DNA of 64,000 nucleotides, taken from assembly GCA_029268615.1 (NCBI GenBank), contig JAQWNM010000008.1, forward strand, positions 1 through 64,000, in the 5' to 3' direction. The notes under the pieces were generated by a model that ran no database searches, was not told the origin of the DNA, and worked only from the letters and a program-made list of their open reading frames with translations. The position numbers and the translations under genes are program-made. The stretch is from SAR86 cluster bacterium. GTDB taxonomy: Bacteria; Pseudomonadota; Gammaproteobacteria; Magnimaribacterales; Magnimaribacteraceae. Shown piece after piece: positions 26,884 through 36,239 of the stretch. The number at the start of each line of letters is the position of its first letter. Position 1 is the stretch's first letter.

Positions 26884-28260
26884 TTAATCACTTAAAGCTT
26901 TCATCCATCTCTTAGATCTGTAGCGAATCATAAATAAAAGAGCTTTCAGAGAATAATCAGCAATTAGAGTTCCAAAGACCCACGCAACTCCTAAGCCGCT
27001 TTTATAAAGAATATAAGCCAAAGGCACCCTTACGAGAACTAATCCGACTAAAGTTATGATTAGGGGAGATCTTGTATCTCCAGCACCTCTCAATGCTCCG
27101 CTCAGCGCAAATTCTAAAGCCATAAAAGGCTGTATCACTGCAAAGATAATTACAAATTTTACAGTGTAATTAATTACCTCTAGATCATCTATAAAAAAAC
27201 TTGATAACTCTCTAGCATAAAAAGCAACTAATACACCTAATAAACCCATAGAAATAACAGTCATGCCTGCTGCTTCATAACCACTCTTCATAGCACCGGC
27301 AGGGTTTTTTGCACCTAATTGCTGTCCTGTCAAAGTAGCTCCTGCCATAGCAAAACCTCCTCCGACTGTAAATGAGACCATTAATAAGTTTACACCTATA
27401 TTATATGCGGCTACAGGAGCTGTTCCGTACAAAGCTACTATCCAAAAGAAAGAAAGAAGACCTAATTGAAAGACTATGGCCTCCATAGCAGCTGGATAAG
27501 CTACGTGAATTATTCTATTAATTCTAGCTTTTGATAAAGAACCGGATTCTCCTACCTTTATTAATAAATAATTTCCTAACCAAAGAGCTACTGCTAGGAT
27601 CGATGCTAAAGAAAAGGCAATACCTCCAGATAAGGCAGCTCCAACAGATCCAAGCTGAGGTAAGCCAAATCTTCCATTAACAAAACCTAAGAGAAGAAAA
27701 ATATTTATAACATTTGCGAATACACTAATCAGTAGTGGCGTTTTAGCATCTCCTGCTGCCCTTTGAGCTGTTCCTATTACCATGGATATTGAAAAAGCAG
27801 GAGTAAATATTATCAATACATACAAATAATTTAATGCAAGCTTCTTAGTTTCTTGATCTAAGCCAAAGATATTAATAATTGCTTCACCGCTCATGAATAC
27901 TACTGTCATAGCAACGAATGCTAAAGCTACACATAATCCAATTGATGCTCTTGTGACCTGAGCGGCTTCTTCAAGATCCCTTGCTCCCACAGCTCTTGCA
28001 ACTAATGCTGTTGTACCAGCCATGATTGCCATGATAATAGCTTGAAAAATCCAAAAGATTCTTTGCCCTGTTCCAACTGCTGCTACTGCTTCAGTTCCTA
28101 TATGTCCTACCGCATAAATAGATACCAGCCCTACTAAACTGAATAGCAGATTATTTAAAATAGAAGGCCATGCTAAGCCCCATACAGTAAGAGTTTCCTG
28201 ATGAGGTATTTCTTGAGGTTCATCTATTACAGATGAATTAATTTCTTTTTCTTGAGTCAT
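26884..28260 (-). CDS. MATE family multidrug/Na+ antiporter
   Basis: This 458-residue inner-membrane protein has about 12 helices and the MATE signature regions AMMAGTTALVARAVGARD-like (near 80) and GTAQRAAGDAKTPL (about 163-176), with a matching GALRGAGDTRSPL in the second half (about 386-398). It likely exports cationic drugs or metabolites in exchange for Na+ or H+. It is upstream of the alkylsulfatase-crotonase-BVMO genes with a 22-base gap, so it may be co-transcribed. Substrate unknown. Confidence 0.92.
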   Translation of the reverse strand: MTQEKEINSSVIDEPQEIPHQETLTVWGLAWPSILNNLLFSLVGLVSIYAVGHIGTEAVAAVGTGQRIFWIFQAIIMAIMAGTTALVARAVGARDLEEAAQVTRASIGLCVALAFVAMTVVFMSGEAIINIFGLDQETKKLALNYLYVLIIFTPAFSISMVIGTAQRAAGDAKTPLLISVFANVINIFLLLGFVNGRFGLPQLGSVGAALSGGIAFSLASILAVALWLGNYLLIKVGESGSLSKARINRIIHVAYPAAMEAIVFQLGLLSFFWIVALYGTAPVAAYNIGVNLLMVSFTVGGGFAMAGATLTGQQLGAKNPAGAMKSGYEAAGMTVISMGLLGVLVAFYARELSSFFIDDLEVINYTVKFVIIFAVIQPFMALEFALSGALRGAGDTRSPLIITLVGLVLVRVPLAYILYKSGLGVAWVFGTLIADYSLKALLFMIRYRSKRWMKALSD

Positions 28261-28331
28261 GAATAAACGAAAAATGATATTAACACATAAAAACTAGACC
28301 TTTAGTGAATGAATAAATAAAATCTAATTCA

Positions 28332-28907
28332 ATGGCTAAGCTTTATTTTTATTATTCATCTATGGACGCAGGTAAATCTACTGCACTTCTACAGGCAAAC
28401 CATAATTATCTAGAAAGAGGCATGAATACAGTTTTATTTACTGTTAGAAATGAAAAAAATGAAAAAAATAAAATTATTTCTAGAATTGGTTTATCTCTAG
28501 AATCAAATACTTTTTCCAAGAAAACAAAATTCATGGCAGAAATCACAAATATAAATTCCCAAGAGACTTTAGACTGTATTTTAATAGATGAAGCCCAATT
28601 TTTAACAAAACTACAAGTTAAAGATTTAGGAAATATCGTAGACAGCATGGATATACCTATATTGACTTATGGATTAAGAACTGACTTTTTAGGAGAGCTT
28701 TTTGAAGGTAGTAAATATCTTTTAGCATGGGCAGATACTATTAAAGAAATAAAAACAATCTGTTTTTGTGGAGCTAAAGCAACTATGGTAGCTAGGATAT
28801 CAAAATCTGGAGAGTTTGAATCAGATGGGAAGCAAATAAAGATTGGAGGAAACGATAGATATGTCTCTTTATGCCGAAAACATTTCATAACTAGAGTCTT
28901 AAGTTAA
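28332..28907 (+). CDS. tdk: Thymidine kinase
   Basis: Tdk phosphorylates thymidine with ATP for dTMP salvage. The 191-residue type II enzyme has P-loop YSSMDAGKST (about 9-18), Walker B IDEAQFL (about 85-91), LRTDFLG and the zinc-site cysteines in CFCGAKATMVAR and LCRKHF. Length and motifs match bacterial Tdk. It converges on nupC with only 2 bases between stop codons, and together with the adenosine-kinase-like gene this forms a nucleoside-salvage group. Confidence 0.95.
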   Translation: MAKLYFYYSSMDAGKSTALLQANHNYLERGMNTVLFTVRNEKNEKNKIISRIGLSLESNTFSKKTKFMAEITNINSQETLDCILIDEAQFLTKLQVKDLGNIVDSMDIPILTYGLRTDFLGELFEGSKYLLAWADTIKEIKTICFCGAKATMVARISKSGEFESDGKQIKIGGNDRYVSLCRKHFITRVLS

Positions 28908-28909
28908 TC

Positions 28910-30160
28910 TTAGATTACTCCCACTATATATCCTGTCATGCAAGAAGCTAAAATAGCCCCTACTAGAGCTCGGCCACTAACTGCTATAAAATCATTTTTT
29001 CTTGTTGGTGCCATAACACCCAAGCCACTTAATAGAATGCCGACACTCCCTAAATTAGCAAAACCACATAGAGCATATAACATAATTAAATTTGATCTTT
29101 CAGACATCTTTGGCTCAAGATTTGCTAAATTCATATAAGCAATGAATTCATTAAAGATTGTTTTAATGCCCAATAATTCTCCAGCTATTTGAGCCTCGTC
29201 CCATGGTATGCCCATGCACCATGCAACAGGAGAAAAAAACCAGCCAGTTACTCTTTCTAAGGACAAAGGCAAACCGTTAAAATCTGGCATAGATAATAAA
29301 ATAATATTTAGTAAGGTTATCAAGGCTATGATCACTATTAATAATGCGATGATATTTAAAAAAATATTTAATCCATTTGAAGTACCTGTAGTAATAGCAT
29401 CCATAGAACTAGAATATAGATTTGATTCAGAGGACCCAGGAAATTCTGTTTTTTTATCTTCCGGAATCATAATATTTGCATACATAATAGCTGCAGGTAC
29501 TGAAATAATTGAAGCTATCAAAAAATGACCTATCAATGAGGATGGATCATAAATATTGTCTAAAAAAGTTACAAAAACAACCATAACTGACCCGGAAATA
29601 GTTGCCATTCCAACCGTCATTAATATCAATAATTCTCTCTTTGTCATAGAAGATAAGTAGGGCTTGATAAGTAACGGAGCCTCTACTTGACCAAAAATAA
29701 TATTTGCAGTTGCGCCTAAGCCAGCAGGCCCACCTACATTCAAAGGCTTTTTAAACAAAACTGACAGTGCATTTATAAAAAAAGGAATAATTTTCCAGTG
29801 CCACAATAATGCAGAGAGAGCAGACACCACAATTACTAAGGATAAACCTGCAAATGCAAATATAAAAGTGTTAGCAGGCTCTATTATTTCAAAGGGTGCA
29901 TTTGGAGCCCCGTCGGCTAGATATCCAAAAACAAAAGAAACCCCCTGATCACTTGCATATTTCAGTGACAAGACACCTTCTGATAGATATTTAAAGAGTC
30001 CTGTGACAATTGGTACTTTAATCAAAAGCAAGGCCAGAATTAACTGTATAGAAACAGCACTGATAATATATCGTATTCTTATAGCTTTTAAATTATTTGA
30101 AAACATTATTCCAGCCAGTAATAAAGAAAAAAAACCAATAGTTTGCTGAATATAATCCAT
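28910..30160 (-). CDS. nupC: Concentrative nucleoside transporter NupC
   Basis: NupC imports nucleosides with Na+ or H+ across the inner membrane. The 416-residue hydrophobic protein carries the CNT family core: NIIFGQVEAPLLIKPYL (about 158-174), the GLSLVIV-type gate helices, and the C-terminal YALCGFANLGSVGILLSGLG. It neighbours tdk and an adenosine-kinase-like gene, which fits nucleoside uptake and phosphorylation. Its start is divergent from the kinase gene at 30250 with 89 bases between them. Confidence 0.95.
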   Translation of the reverse strand: MDYIQQTIGFFSLLLAGIMFSNNLKAIRIRYIISAVSIQLILALLLIKVPIVTGLFKYLSEGVLSLKYASDQGVSFVFGYLADGAPNAPFEIIEPANTFIFAFAGLSLVIVVSALSALLWHWKIIPFFINALSVLFKKPLNVGGPAGLGATANIIFGQVEAPLLIKPYLSSMTKRELLILMTVGMATISGSVMVVFVTFLDNIYDPSSLIGHFLIASIISVPAAIMYANIMIPEDKKTEFPGSSESNLYSSSMDAITTGTSNGLNIFLNIIALLIVIIALITLLNIILLSMPDFNGLPLSLERVTGWFFSPVAWCMGIPWDEAQIAGELLGIKTIFNEFIAYMNLANLEPKMSERSNLIMLYALCGFANLGSVGILLSGLGVMAPTRKNDFIAVSGRALVGAILASCMTGYIVGVI

Positions 30161-30249
30161 TTCAATAATGCGCTCTATGTCAATAAAATATCTAGAATGT
30201 TAATTTAAATAGATTTTAACTTAGTTGTTATAATTTTACTCTTATATAT

Positions 30250-31152
30250 ATGATTAAGATTTACGGCCTTGGCAATGCACTAATAGATGTTCAAATATCA
30301 ATAAATGAAGAAGATCTAAAAAAAATAAATATTCCTAAGGATAGCATGAGACATATTTCAGCAAAAGAAAGAGACCAATTGTTGAATGAATACAGAGCTC
30401 ATATACTAAATTTTGAAAGCGGCGGATCTATTGCTAATACTCTTTTTAGCGCTAATGAATATGGCTGCGAGACATATTTTGGATGTTCACTTGGTAATGA
30501 TGACAATGGAAAAATGTTTTTAAACGGATTTACAGATACAAAACATACAAATGTTATTAATCAATCCTTAAGCCCTACAGGTATATGCTTAATCTTTATT
30601 ACTCCAGATGGAAAACGAACTATGGCAGCAAATTTAGGAGCAAATAAAGATCTATCTTTAAGCTGTATTAAAGAAGAATATTTAAGAAGCTCTGATTGGT
30701 TAATTTTTGATTCATATTTACTATCAACAAAAAATGGTTTTGTTGTAGCAAAGAAAGCTATAGAAATTGCTCAATCAAGTAAACTCCAAATTTGTTTTGG
30801 ATTAGGAGATGTCAGCTTAATCAAGCTTAATAAACAAAAGATCAAATGGCTCCTTAGTCAAGAAATAGATTATATAGTTGGAAATAGAAATGAATTTGAA
30901 GAATTTATTAAATTTTTTCCAAATTCAAAAACAAGTAAATTAATTACATTAGACAGTAAAGGTGCAAGACTAAATAATATACATGTAAATGCTCCAAAAA
31001 TTAAATCCATAAATTCAAACGGAGCTGGAGATGCTTTACTAGGAGTTTTTATAGCAAATCTTCAAAAGAATGGAGAAGAAAAATCATTAAAAGAAAGTGT
31101 AAAATATGCTTCTAGTTTATGCTTAACAATTGTATCTAGATTTAAAAAATAA
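30250..31152 (+). CDS. PfkB-family kinase, adenosine-kinase-like
   Basis: This 300-residue ribokinase-fold kinase starts YGLGNALIDVQ, has the glycine-rich FESGGSIANTLFSANEYG (about 56-73) and the catalytic C-terminal NSNGAGDALLGVF (about 257-269) where the Asp acts as base. The N-terminal pattern with GGSxANT is typical of adenosine or sugar kinases. With nupC and tdk next to it, adenosine salvage to AMP is the best guess, but other nucleosides or ribose cannot be excluded. tusD begins 9 bases downstream. Confidence 0.88.
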   Translation: MIKIYGLGNALIDVQISINEEDLKKINIPKDSMRHISAKERDQLLNEYRAHILNFESGGSIANTLFSANEYGCETYFGCSLGNDDNGKMFLNGFTDTKHTNVINQSLSPTGICLIFITPDGKRTMAANLGANKDLSLSCIKEEYLRSSDWLIFDSYLLSTKNGFVVAKKAIEIAQSSKLQICFGLGDVSLIKLNKQKIKWLLSQEIDYIVGNRNEFEEFIKFFPNSKTSKLITLDSKGARLNNIHVNAPKIKSINSNGAGDALLGVFIANLQKNGEEKSLKESVKYASSLCLTIVSRFKK

Positions 31153-31160
31153 GTCATAAA

Positions 31161-31472
31161 ATGTCTAAATTTATAACTGTGGTTAATTATTCAAAGATTA
31201 GTGAATTTATTACTACTCTTGAGAAAGATAAAGAGATTTACTTGAATCTTAATGGAGTTTTTTTTTATTCAGAAGGAGTGAGATATTTATCACAAGAATC
31301 TACTTACAAATATTTCCTTTACATGTGTGAGGAAAATAACGTTCCTATTTATGTATGTATTAACTCTATTAGAAAAAGAAAAATACAGAATTTAAATCCA
31401 TATATAAAAATAACAGGCCTTGCAATCTTAATGGAAGGAGTAATATCTTCAGATCAGAATATAGTATTTTAA
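31161..31472 (+). CDS. tusD: TusD-like sulfur relay protein (DsrE family)
   Basis: TusD belongs to the TusBCD sulfurtransferase that passes sulfur from TusA toward tRNA 2-thiouridine formation. The 103-residue protein has the family pattern NGVFFYSEGV, NVPIYVCINSIRKRKI with the sulfur-carrying Cys66, and the closing ITGLAILMEGVISSDQNIVF. It is about 25 residues shorter than the E. coli protein, mainly in the first helix. It is followed by a TusC-like gene and sits beside serS, as in Pseudomonas-type genomes. Confidence 0.82.
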   Translation: MSKFITVVNYSKISEFITTLEKDKEIYLNLNGVFFYSEGVRYLSQESTYKYFLYMCEENNVPIYVCINSIRKRKIQNLNPYIKITGLAILMEGVISSDQNIVF

Positions 31473-31476
31473 GGAA

Positions 31477-31788
31477 ATGAATAAAAAATTTGTTATTGAA
31501 TTATCTTTACCAACTAAGGATAAAAAGATAGTGAATCAAGAAATCATAGATCTAGTGACAATGGTACTTATTTTTGATCAAAATATAGATATTATTATTG
31601 CTAGTGATCACTTTTTAGTGGCAGCACTCTCTATATTTCCAGTTGATATTGCAAATCATGCCAAAGTTAGATTTATACAAAGTGGATCGAGTAGAATAAA
31701 AAAAGAATTTTCTAAGAATATTCATAATTTTTCTTTTAAAAAAATAGATTTGGTAAAAAAAGAGGCTAATTTCTTTTTAAAGATTTAG
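31477..31788 (+). CDS. tusC: TusC-like sulfur relay protein (DsrF family)
   Basis: This 103-residue DsrE/F-fold protein has EIIDLVTMVLIFDQNIDIII, which matches the long helix and second strand of TusC where E. coli reads LDALLATSAL then AVFFI. It has no Cys, consistent with TusC not being the sulfur carrier. It follows tusD by 4 bases, and its stop overlaps that of the convergent serS by 4 bases. No tusB or tusE is present nearby, so the partner set is incomplete here. The call rests on fold pattern plus neighbourhood. Confidence 0.7.
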   Translation: MNKKFVIELSLPTKDKKIVNQEIIDLVTMVLIFDQNIDIIIASDHFLVAALSIFPVDIANHAKVRFIQSGSSRIKKEFSKNIHNFSFKKIDLVKKEANFFLKI

Positions 31789-33062
31789 GTAGGCATAATT
31801 GTCTTAACATTCATGTAGTTATGCAGTACTTTTGGTAATGAAATAGAGCCGTCTTCGTTTTGATTTAATTCTAAAAGAGATAATAAAGTTCTTCCTATAG
31901 CAAGACCTGATCCATTTAGTGTATTTATTAACTGAGGTTTTTTTGTTTCATTACTTCTCCATCTAGCTTTCATTCGCCTAGCCTGAAAATCTCGATAATT
32001 TGAGCATGAAGAGATCTCTCTATAAGTATTTTGTGAAGGAACCCAAACTTCTATGTCATAAGTTTTTGCAGAGGCAAATCCAAGATCCTTGCCACAAAGA
32101 GAAACAACTCGATAAGGCATTTCAAGAGCTTGAAGTATAGATTCTGCATCATTTGTAATATCTTCCAATGCCTTAGATGAATCTTGTGGTTCTACAGCTT
32201 TTACGAGCTCAACTTTTTCAAATTGATGCTGACGCATAATACCTTTTGTATCTTTCCCATAGCTCCCAGCTTCACTTCTAAAACAAGGCGTATGGCAGAC
32301 ATATTTAGTTGGTAAATCTTTGAAATCTAAAATTGTATCTCTAAATAAATTTGTCACTGGAACTTCAGCTGTCGGAGATAAATAAAAATTTTGATCCCCT
32401 TCTATTCTAAAGAGATCTTCTTCAAATTTTGGTAATTGACCAGTTCCTTCAAGAGACTTACTCGAAACTATGTAAGGAACATAGACTTCAGTATAACCAT
32501 GTAAATTTACATGAGTATCTAACATAAACTGAATAAGTGCTCTTTGAAGTTTTGCAAATGAGTCTTTCATGACTACAAACCTTGATCCTGTAATCTGACT
32601 CGCAGATTCAAAATCTAATAGTCCATGCATTTCACCTAATTCAACATGATCTTTAATTAAGAAATCAAATTTCGGGATATTCCCCCATTCTCTAATTAAT
32701 AAATTATCATTTTCATTATCACCTTCAGGGACATCTTGATCGGGTATATTTGGAATTTCTAAGAGAAATAAATTTAAATCATCTAATATTAAATCTAGAG
32801 CTGAACTTTGTTCCTTTATGTCTTCACTCAAATACGATGCAATTTCCTCTAATTCAGTTGTCCCTTCATTTTTAGACTTTAATAGACCTATCTGTTTTGA
32901 GATATTGTTAAGTTCTGCCTGTTGATTTTCAAACTTAACTTGTAATGAAGCTCTTTTAGCTTCAAGTTTATTCCAAGTTTCTATGTCTAAATGATAACCT
33001 CTTTTTTTTAATGACTGAGAACATTCATTTATTGAATTTTTTAAAAGCTTCTGGTCTATCAT
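31785..33062 (-). CDS. serS: Seryl-tRNA synthetase
   Basis: SerS charges tRNA-Ser with serine. The 425-residue class II enzyme has the N-terminal coiled-coil arm (about residues 25-100), motif 2 FRSEAGSYGKDTKGIMRQHQ (about 263-282) and motif 3 LNGSGLAIGRTLLSLLE (about 388-404). The serine-binding region TAEVPVTN is also present. It lies downstream of lolA (13 bases) and converges on tusC. A tRNA-Ser gene is at 19993-20079. Confidence 0.97.
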   Translation of the reverse strand: MIDQKLLKNSINECSQSLKKRGYHLDIETWNKLEAKRASLQVKFENQQAELNNISKQIGLLKSKNEGTTELEEIASYLSEDIKEQSSALDLILDDLNLFLLEIPNIPDQDVPEGDNENDNLLIREWGNIPKFDFLIKDHVELGEMHGLLDFESASQITGSRFVVMKDSFAKLQRALIQFMLDTHVNLHGYTEVYVPYIVSSKSLEGTGQLPKFEEDLFRIEGDQNFYLSPTAEVPVTNLFRDTILDFKDLPTKYVCHTPCFRSEAGSYGKDTKGIMRQHQFEKVELVKAVEPQDSSKALEDITNDAESILQALEMPYRVVSLCGKDLGFASAKTYDIEVWVPSQNTYREISSCSNYRDFQARRMKARWRSNETKKPQLINTLNGSGLAIGRTLLSLLELNQNEDGSISLPKVLHNYMNVKTIMPT

Positions 33063-33075
33063 CTAATTAAAGTCT

Positions 33076-33723
33076 TTATGGTAAAGTTTTCTGGTGTCTA
33101 ATTATATCTGTTCCAGGTGGAGGGTTGAACATAAACAACTCTTCATTTATAAAATCATTTCTTACATCTATAAAGGAGATAAAGACTTCTTGACCATAGT
33201 AATCATTAAATTTAATCTTTTTTATACTTTTATTTTGAAATGAAATCGTTGCTGATTGAATCAAATTTTCTTTTTTTGAAGGTTCTATTGTGCAATTTAT
33301 GAATAAATTAAATTGTACACATTCAGTAATGTTAAATATTTTTAATAAAGAAATATAATTCAAAGTGATCAAGCCTATAGGTGTCTGTTCTAATAGATCT
33401 TCTAATGGAATTATTTCAAGTTGCTCTAGAAGAGGATCATATCTTAATAAATTTTTACCGTCAGAAATATACAACTCATTTAAAGGTTCTAAGTACTTTA
33501 ATCTAAATTTATTATTTTTTGATCTATAAACAACCCCTTGGATGTCTCGAACTTCTCCATTATGGATTGTTTTTTGAGTGAAAGATGCTGTCATAAAGTC
33601 ATTAGAAAGCGCTTCTTTAATTAATTGATTATTTTGTGAGGTGTTCAGAGATATTGATTTTTCGCTACTAAATAAAGGAAGAGTTATAAAAATTAAAAAG
33701 AAAGAAAATAAAGGAAATCTCAA
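33076..33723 (-). CDS. lolA: Outer-membrane lipoprotein carrier protein LolA
   Basis: LolA is the periplasmic chaperone that ferries lipoproteins from LolCDE to the outer membrane. The 215-residue protein has an N-terminal signal peptide (MRFPLFSFFLIFITLPLFSS, about 20 residues). FMTASFTQKTI, VYRSKNNKFRLKYLEP and LYISDGKNLLRYDP follow, then the late FINEELFMFNPPPGTDII; all are LolA landmarks. It lies between ftsK and serS, a conserved gammaproteobacterial order. Confidence 0.94.
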   Translation of the reverse strand: MRFPLFSFFLIFITLPLFSSEKSISLNTSQNNQLIKEALSNDFMTASFTQKTIHNGEVRDIQGVVYRSKNNKFRLKYLEPLNELYISDGKNLLRYDPLLEQLEIIPLEDLLEQTPIGLITLNYISLLKIFNITECVQFNLFINCTIEPSKKENLIQSATISFQNKSIKKIKFNDYYGQEVFISFIDVRNDFINEELFMFNPPPGTDIIRHQKTLP

Positions 33724-33724
33724 C

Positions 33725-36100
33725 TTAAACTTCTGGTGGCTTAGGAACTAATACTTCTCTATTACCACTAGAAGACATTGGACTAACTATGCCTGCTTGC
33801 TCCATAGTTTCAACTAATCTAGCAGCTCTATTATACCCAACTCTGAGTCTTCTCTGCACAGCAGAAATAGATGCTCTTCTTGATTCAGTTACAAAAGCAA
33901 CTGCCTCATCATACAGTTCATCGTCTTCTCCATCTTCAGAAGATTCATTAGATTGAAGGCTTGGCATTCCATCGACCTGACCTTCTTCCTTTGTAACCTC
34001 ATCTAGATAATCTGGCTTACCACGTTGCCTCCAATCACTAGCTACTCTCTCTACCTCTGAATCGCTTACGAAAGCACCATGAACTCTCTGAGGTATCGAG
34101 GTTCCTGGAGCTAAATAAAGCATATCTCCATTTCCTAAAAGTTGCTCTGCCCCACCCTGATCAAGTATAACTCTTGAATCCATTTTAGAAGCTACTTGGA
34201 ATGCTGCTCTCGCTGAAATGTTAGCCTTTATTAGTCCCGTTATGACATCTACAGAAGGCCTTTGAGTAGCCAAAAGCATATGTATACCTGCAGCTCTTGC
34301 TTTTTGAGCTATTCTTGCTATTAATTGTTCTGCTACCTTACCAACCACCATCATTAAGTCTGCCAGTTCATCAACCGCTAATACTATATTTGGCAGGACA
34401 ACTAAATCATCAGCTTCACTGTCATCTTCATCATCGTCTTTAGCTTTCCAGAGAGGATTTTTTAGAGGCGACCCTACCTTAATAGAATCTTCTACCTTCT
34501 TGTTATAACCTTTCAAGTTTCTTACTCCTAATTCAGCCATTAACTTGTAGCGTCTTTCCATTTCATTAACACACCATCTCAAGCCACTTGAAGCCTCTTT
34601 CATATCAGTAATAACTGGGCACAGAAGATGAGGTATGTCATCATAAACAGACAACTCTAGCATTTTAGGATCTATTAAAATAAGCCTAACCTCTTCTGGT
34701 GATGATTTAAATAAAATACTTATAATCATGGCATTTAAAGCCACAGATTTTCCAGATCCTGTAGTTCCAGCTACCAACAAATGAGGCATGGAAGACAAAT
34801 CAGCTACAATTGGTTTTCCACTAATATCTTTACCTAATGCAATGGTTGATGAACTAGAAGATTCATCGTATTCTGAGCTAGAAATAACCTCACTAAGTAA
34901 AACAGCCTGTCTATCCTCTCTAGGAACTTCAATACCAATAGTATCCCTTCCTTCAATAACTTCTACAATTCTGACACTTGTTTTAGATAAGGATCGTGCT
35001 AAATCTTTACTTACGTTAGTAACTTGATTAACTTTTAAACCACTAGGTAACCTTAATTCAAGTCTAATAACTACTGGGCCAGGCTGAATTGACTCAACAA
35101 CAACATCATCAATTCCATACTCAGATAACTTACTTATAACAAGTTCTCCTAACCTTTGTAATGAATTTTCAGATGTTTCATCTGAATCTGTATTTTTTCT
35201 TTCGTCCAATAGGTTTAATTTAGGGGGAGATGAAACTTCTTTATTGGCAAAAAGTTCTTCTTGCTTTTCTTCCTGCACTCTTTTACTCGGTTCCCTAGAC
35301 TTTAAAGGTGGAATAATTTCAGCAGGCTTTAAAGATTCTTTTTTCTTTGCTTGATCTAATAAAGTCTTTTTTCTTTGTGCAGTATCCTTTTTTATTTCAC
35401 GCTTTTCTTTTAAATTTTCAAGAAATAAAGAAATTCTTTCTCCTGAATTTCCACCGAAGGCTACAATAAAATTTTGTAAAATATAAATGATACTTATCCA
35501 AGATATATTTAGAGATAAAGTGAAGCCAAGCAACAAAACACAAAAGAAAAGTAAAGAACTGCCTGTAAAACTTAAAGGGTCCAAAGTTAAGATTGAGATG
35601 GACATGCCAACTATACCTCCGCTTTCATAGGGCAAATAATTAGTATCTGCGGTCAAGAAAAGAGATAAAAGAGTCGATCCTGAAATTAATACTAAAAACC
35701 ATCCAAACATTTTTAAACTTATAACTATTGATTCAGCCTGAGTAAAAACTAAAAAATCTCTAGATAAGAAAAAATGTTTAAAAACAGGCCATAAAAGCCA
35801 ATAAGGAACTAGAAAAGACATATAACCAATAGCATAGAGTAAGAAATCACTAATATAAGCTCCCCAAGTCCCTACAATATTTTTAATCTGTATTTTAGTT
35901 TCTATCTCACCAGGAGAGTAGCTATTTGATGACCAGCCTGGATCTTGATTTGAATAGGATATTAGGGCTATTAATATAAATAACCCAAAAAAAGCTTGGA
36001 TGATTAACCATGATTCTAAAAATAATTGTTCCAAGCGTATTTTTGAGATACTTACTGCTTGATCTCCATTATTCTTAATTGCTTGAGATTTTTTTGCCAT
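33725..36100 (-). CDS. ftsK: DNA translocase FtsK
   Basis: FtsK pumps DNA at the septum and activates XerCD dimer resolution. The 791-residue protein has four or five N-terminal membrane helices (about 25-215), a short charged linker (about 235-300), then the alpha/beta motor with Walker A GTTGSGKS near residue 443 and LILIDPKMLEL. RAAGIHMLLATQRPSVDVITG follows. The C-terminal winged-helix gamma domain (AVAFVTESRRASISAVQRRL onward) reads KOPS. It is shorter than E. coli FtsK because the linker is short. It is divergent from trxB. Confidence 0.96.
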   Translation of the reverse strand: MAKKSQAIKNNGDQAVSISKIRLEQLFLESWLIIQAFFGLFILIALISYSNQDPGWSSNSYSPGEIETKIQIKNIVGTWGAYISDFLLYAIGYMSFLVPYWLLWPVFKHFFLSRDFLVFTQAESIVISLKMFGWFLVLISGSTLLSLFLTADTNYLPYESGGIVGMSISILTLDPLSFTGSSLLFFCVLLLGFTLSLNISWISIIYILQNFIVAFGGNSGERISLFLENLKEKREIKKDTAQRKKTLLDQAKKKESLKPAEIIPPLKSREPSKRVQEEKQEELFANKEVSSPPKLNLLDERKNTDSDETSENSLQRLGELVISKLSEYGIDDVVVESIQPGPVVIRLELRLPSGLKVNQVTNVSKDLARSLSKTSVRIVEVIEGRDTIGIEVPREDRQAVLLSEVISSSEYDESSSSSTIALGKDISGKPIVADLSSMPHLLVAGTTGSGKSVALNAMIISILFKSSPEEVRLILIDPKMLELSVYDDIPHLLCPVITDMKEASSGLRWCVNEMERRYKLMAELGVRNLKGYNKKVEDSIKVGSPLKNPLWKAKDDDEDDSEADDLVVLPNIVLAVDELADLMMVVGKVAEQLIARIAQKARAAGIHMLLATQRPSVDVITGLIKANISARAAFQVASKMDSRVILDQGGAEQLLGNGDMLYLAPGTSIPQRVHGAFVSDSEVERVASDWRQRGKPDYLDEVTKEEGQVDGMPSLQSNESSEDGEDDELYDEAVAFVTESRRASISAVQRRLRVGYNRAARLVETMEQAGIVSPMSSSGNREVLVPKPPEV

Positions 36101-36239
36101 TTATATGAAAATTTCTAACATTGTATAGTGAAATTATTTCTTGTTCTAATATTCTTATAGAAGTTTAATTTAATGGATTAGTTATTTATTCTACATTAGA
36201 AGTTATAATTTGATTTCTATAAAGTTAAGTCAAATAAAT

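Noticed and set aside
29208-29528. 106-codon plus-strand frame
   Set aside because: It is antisense to nupC and shows no family pattern.
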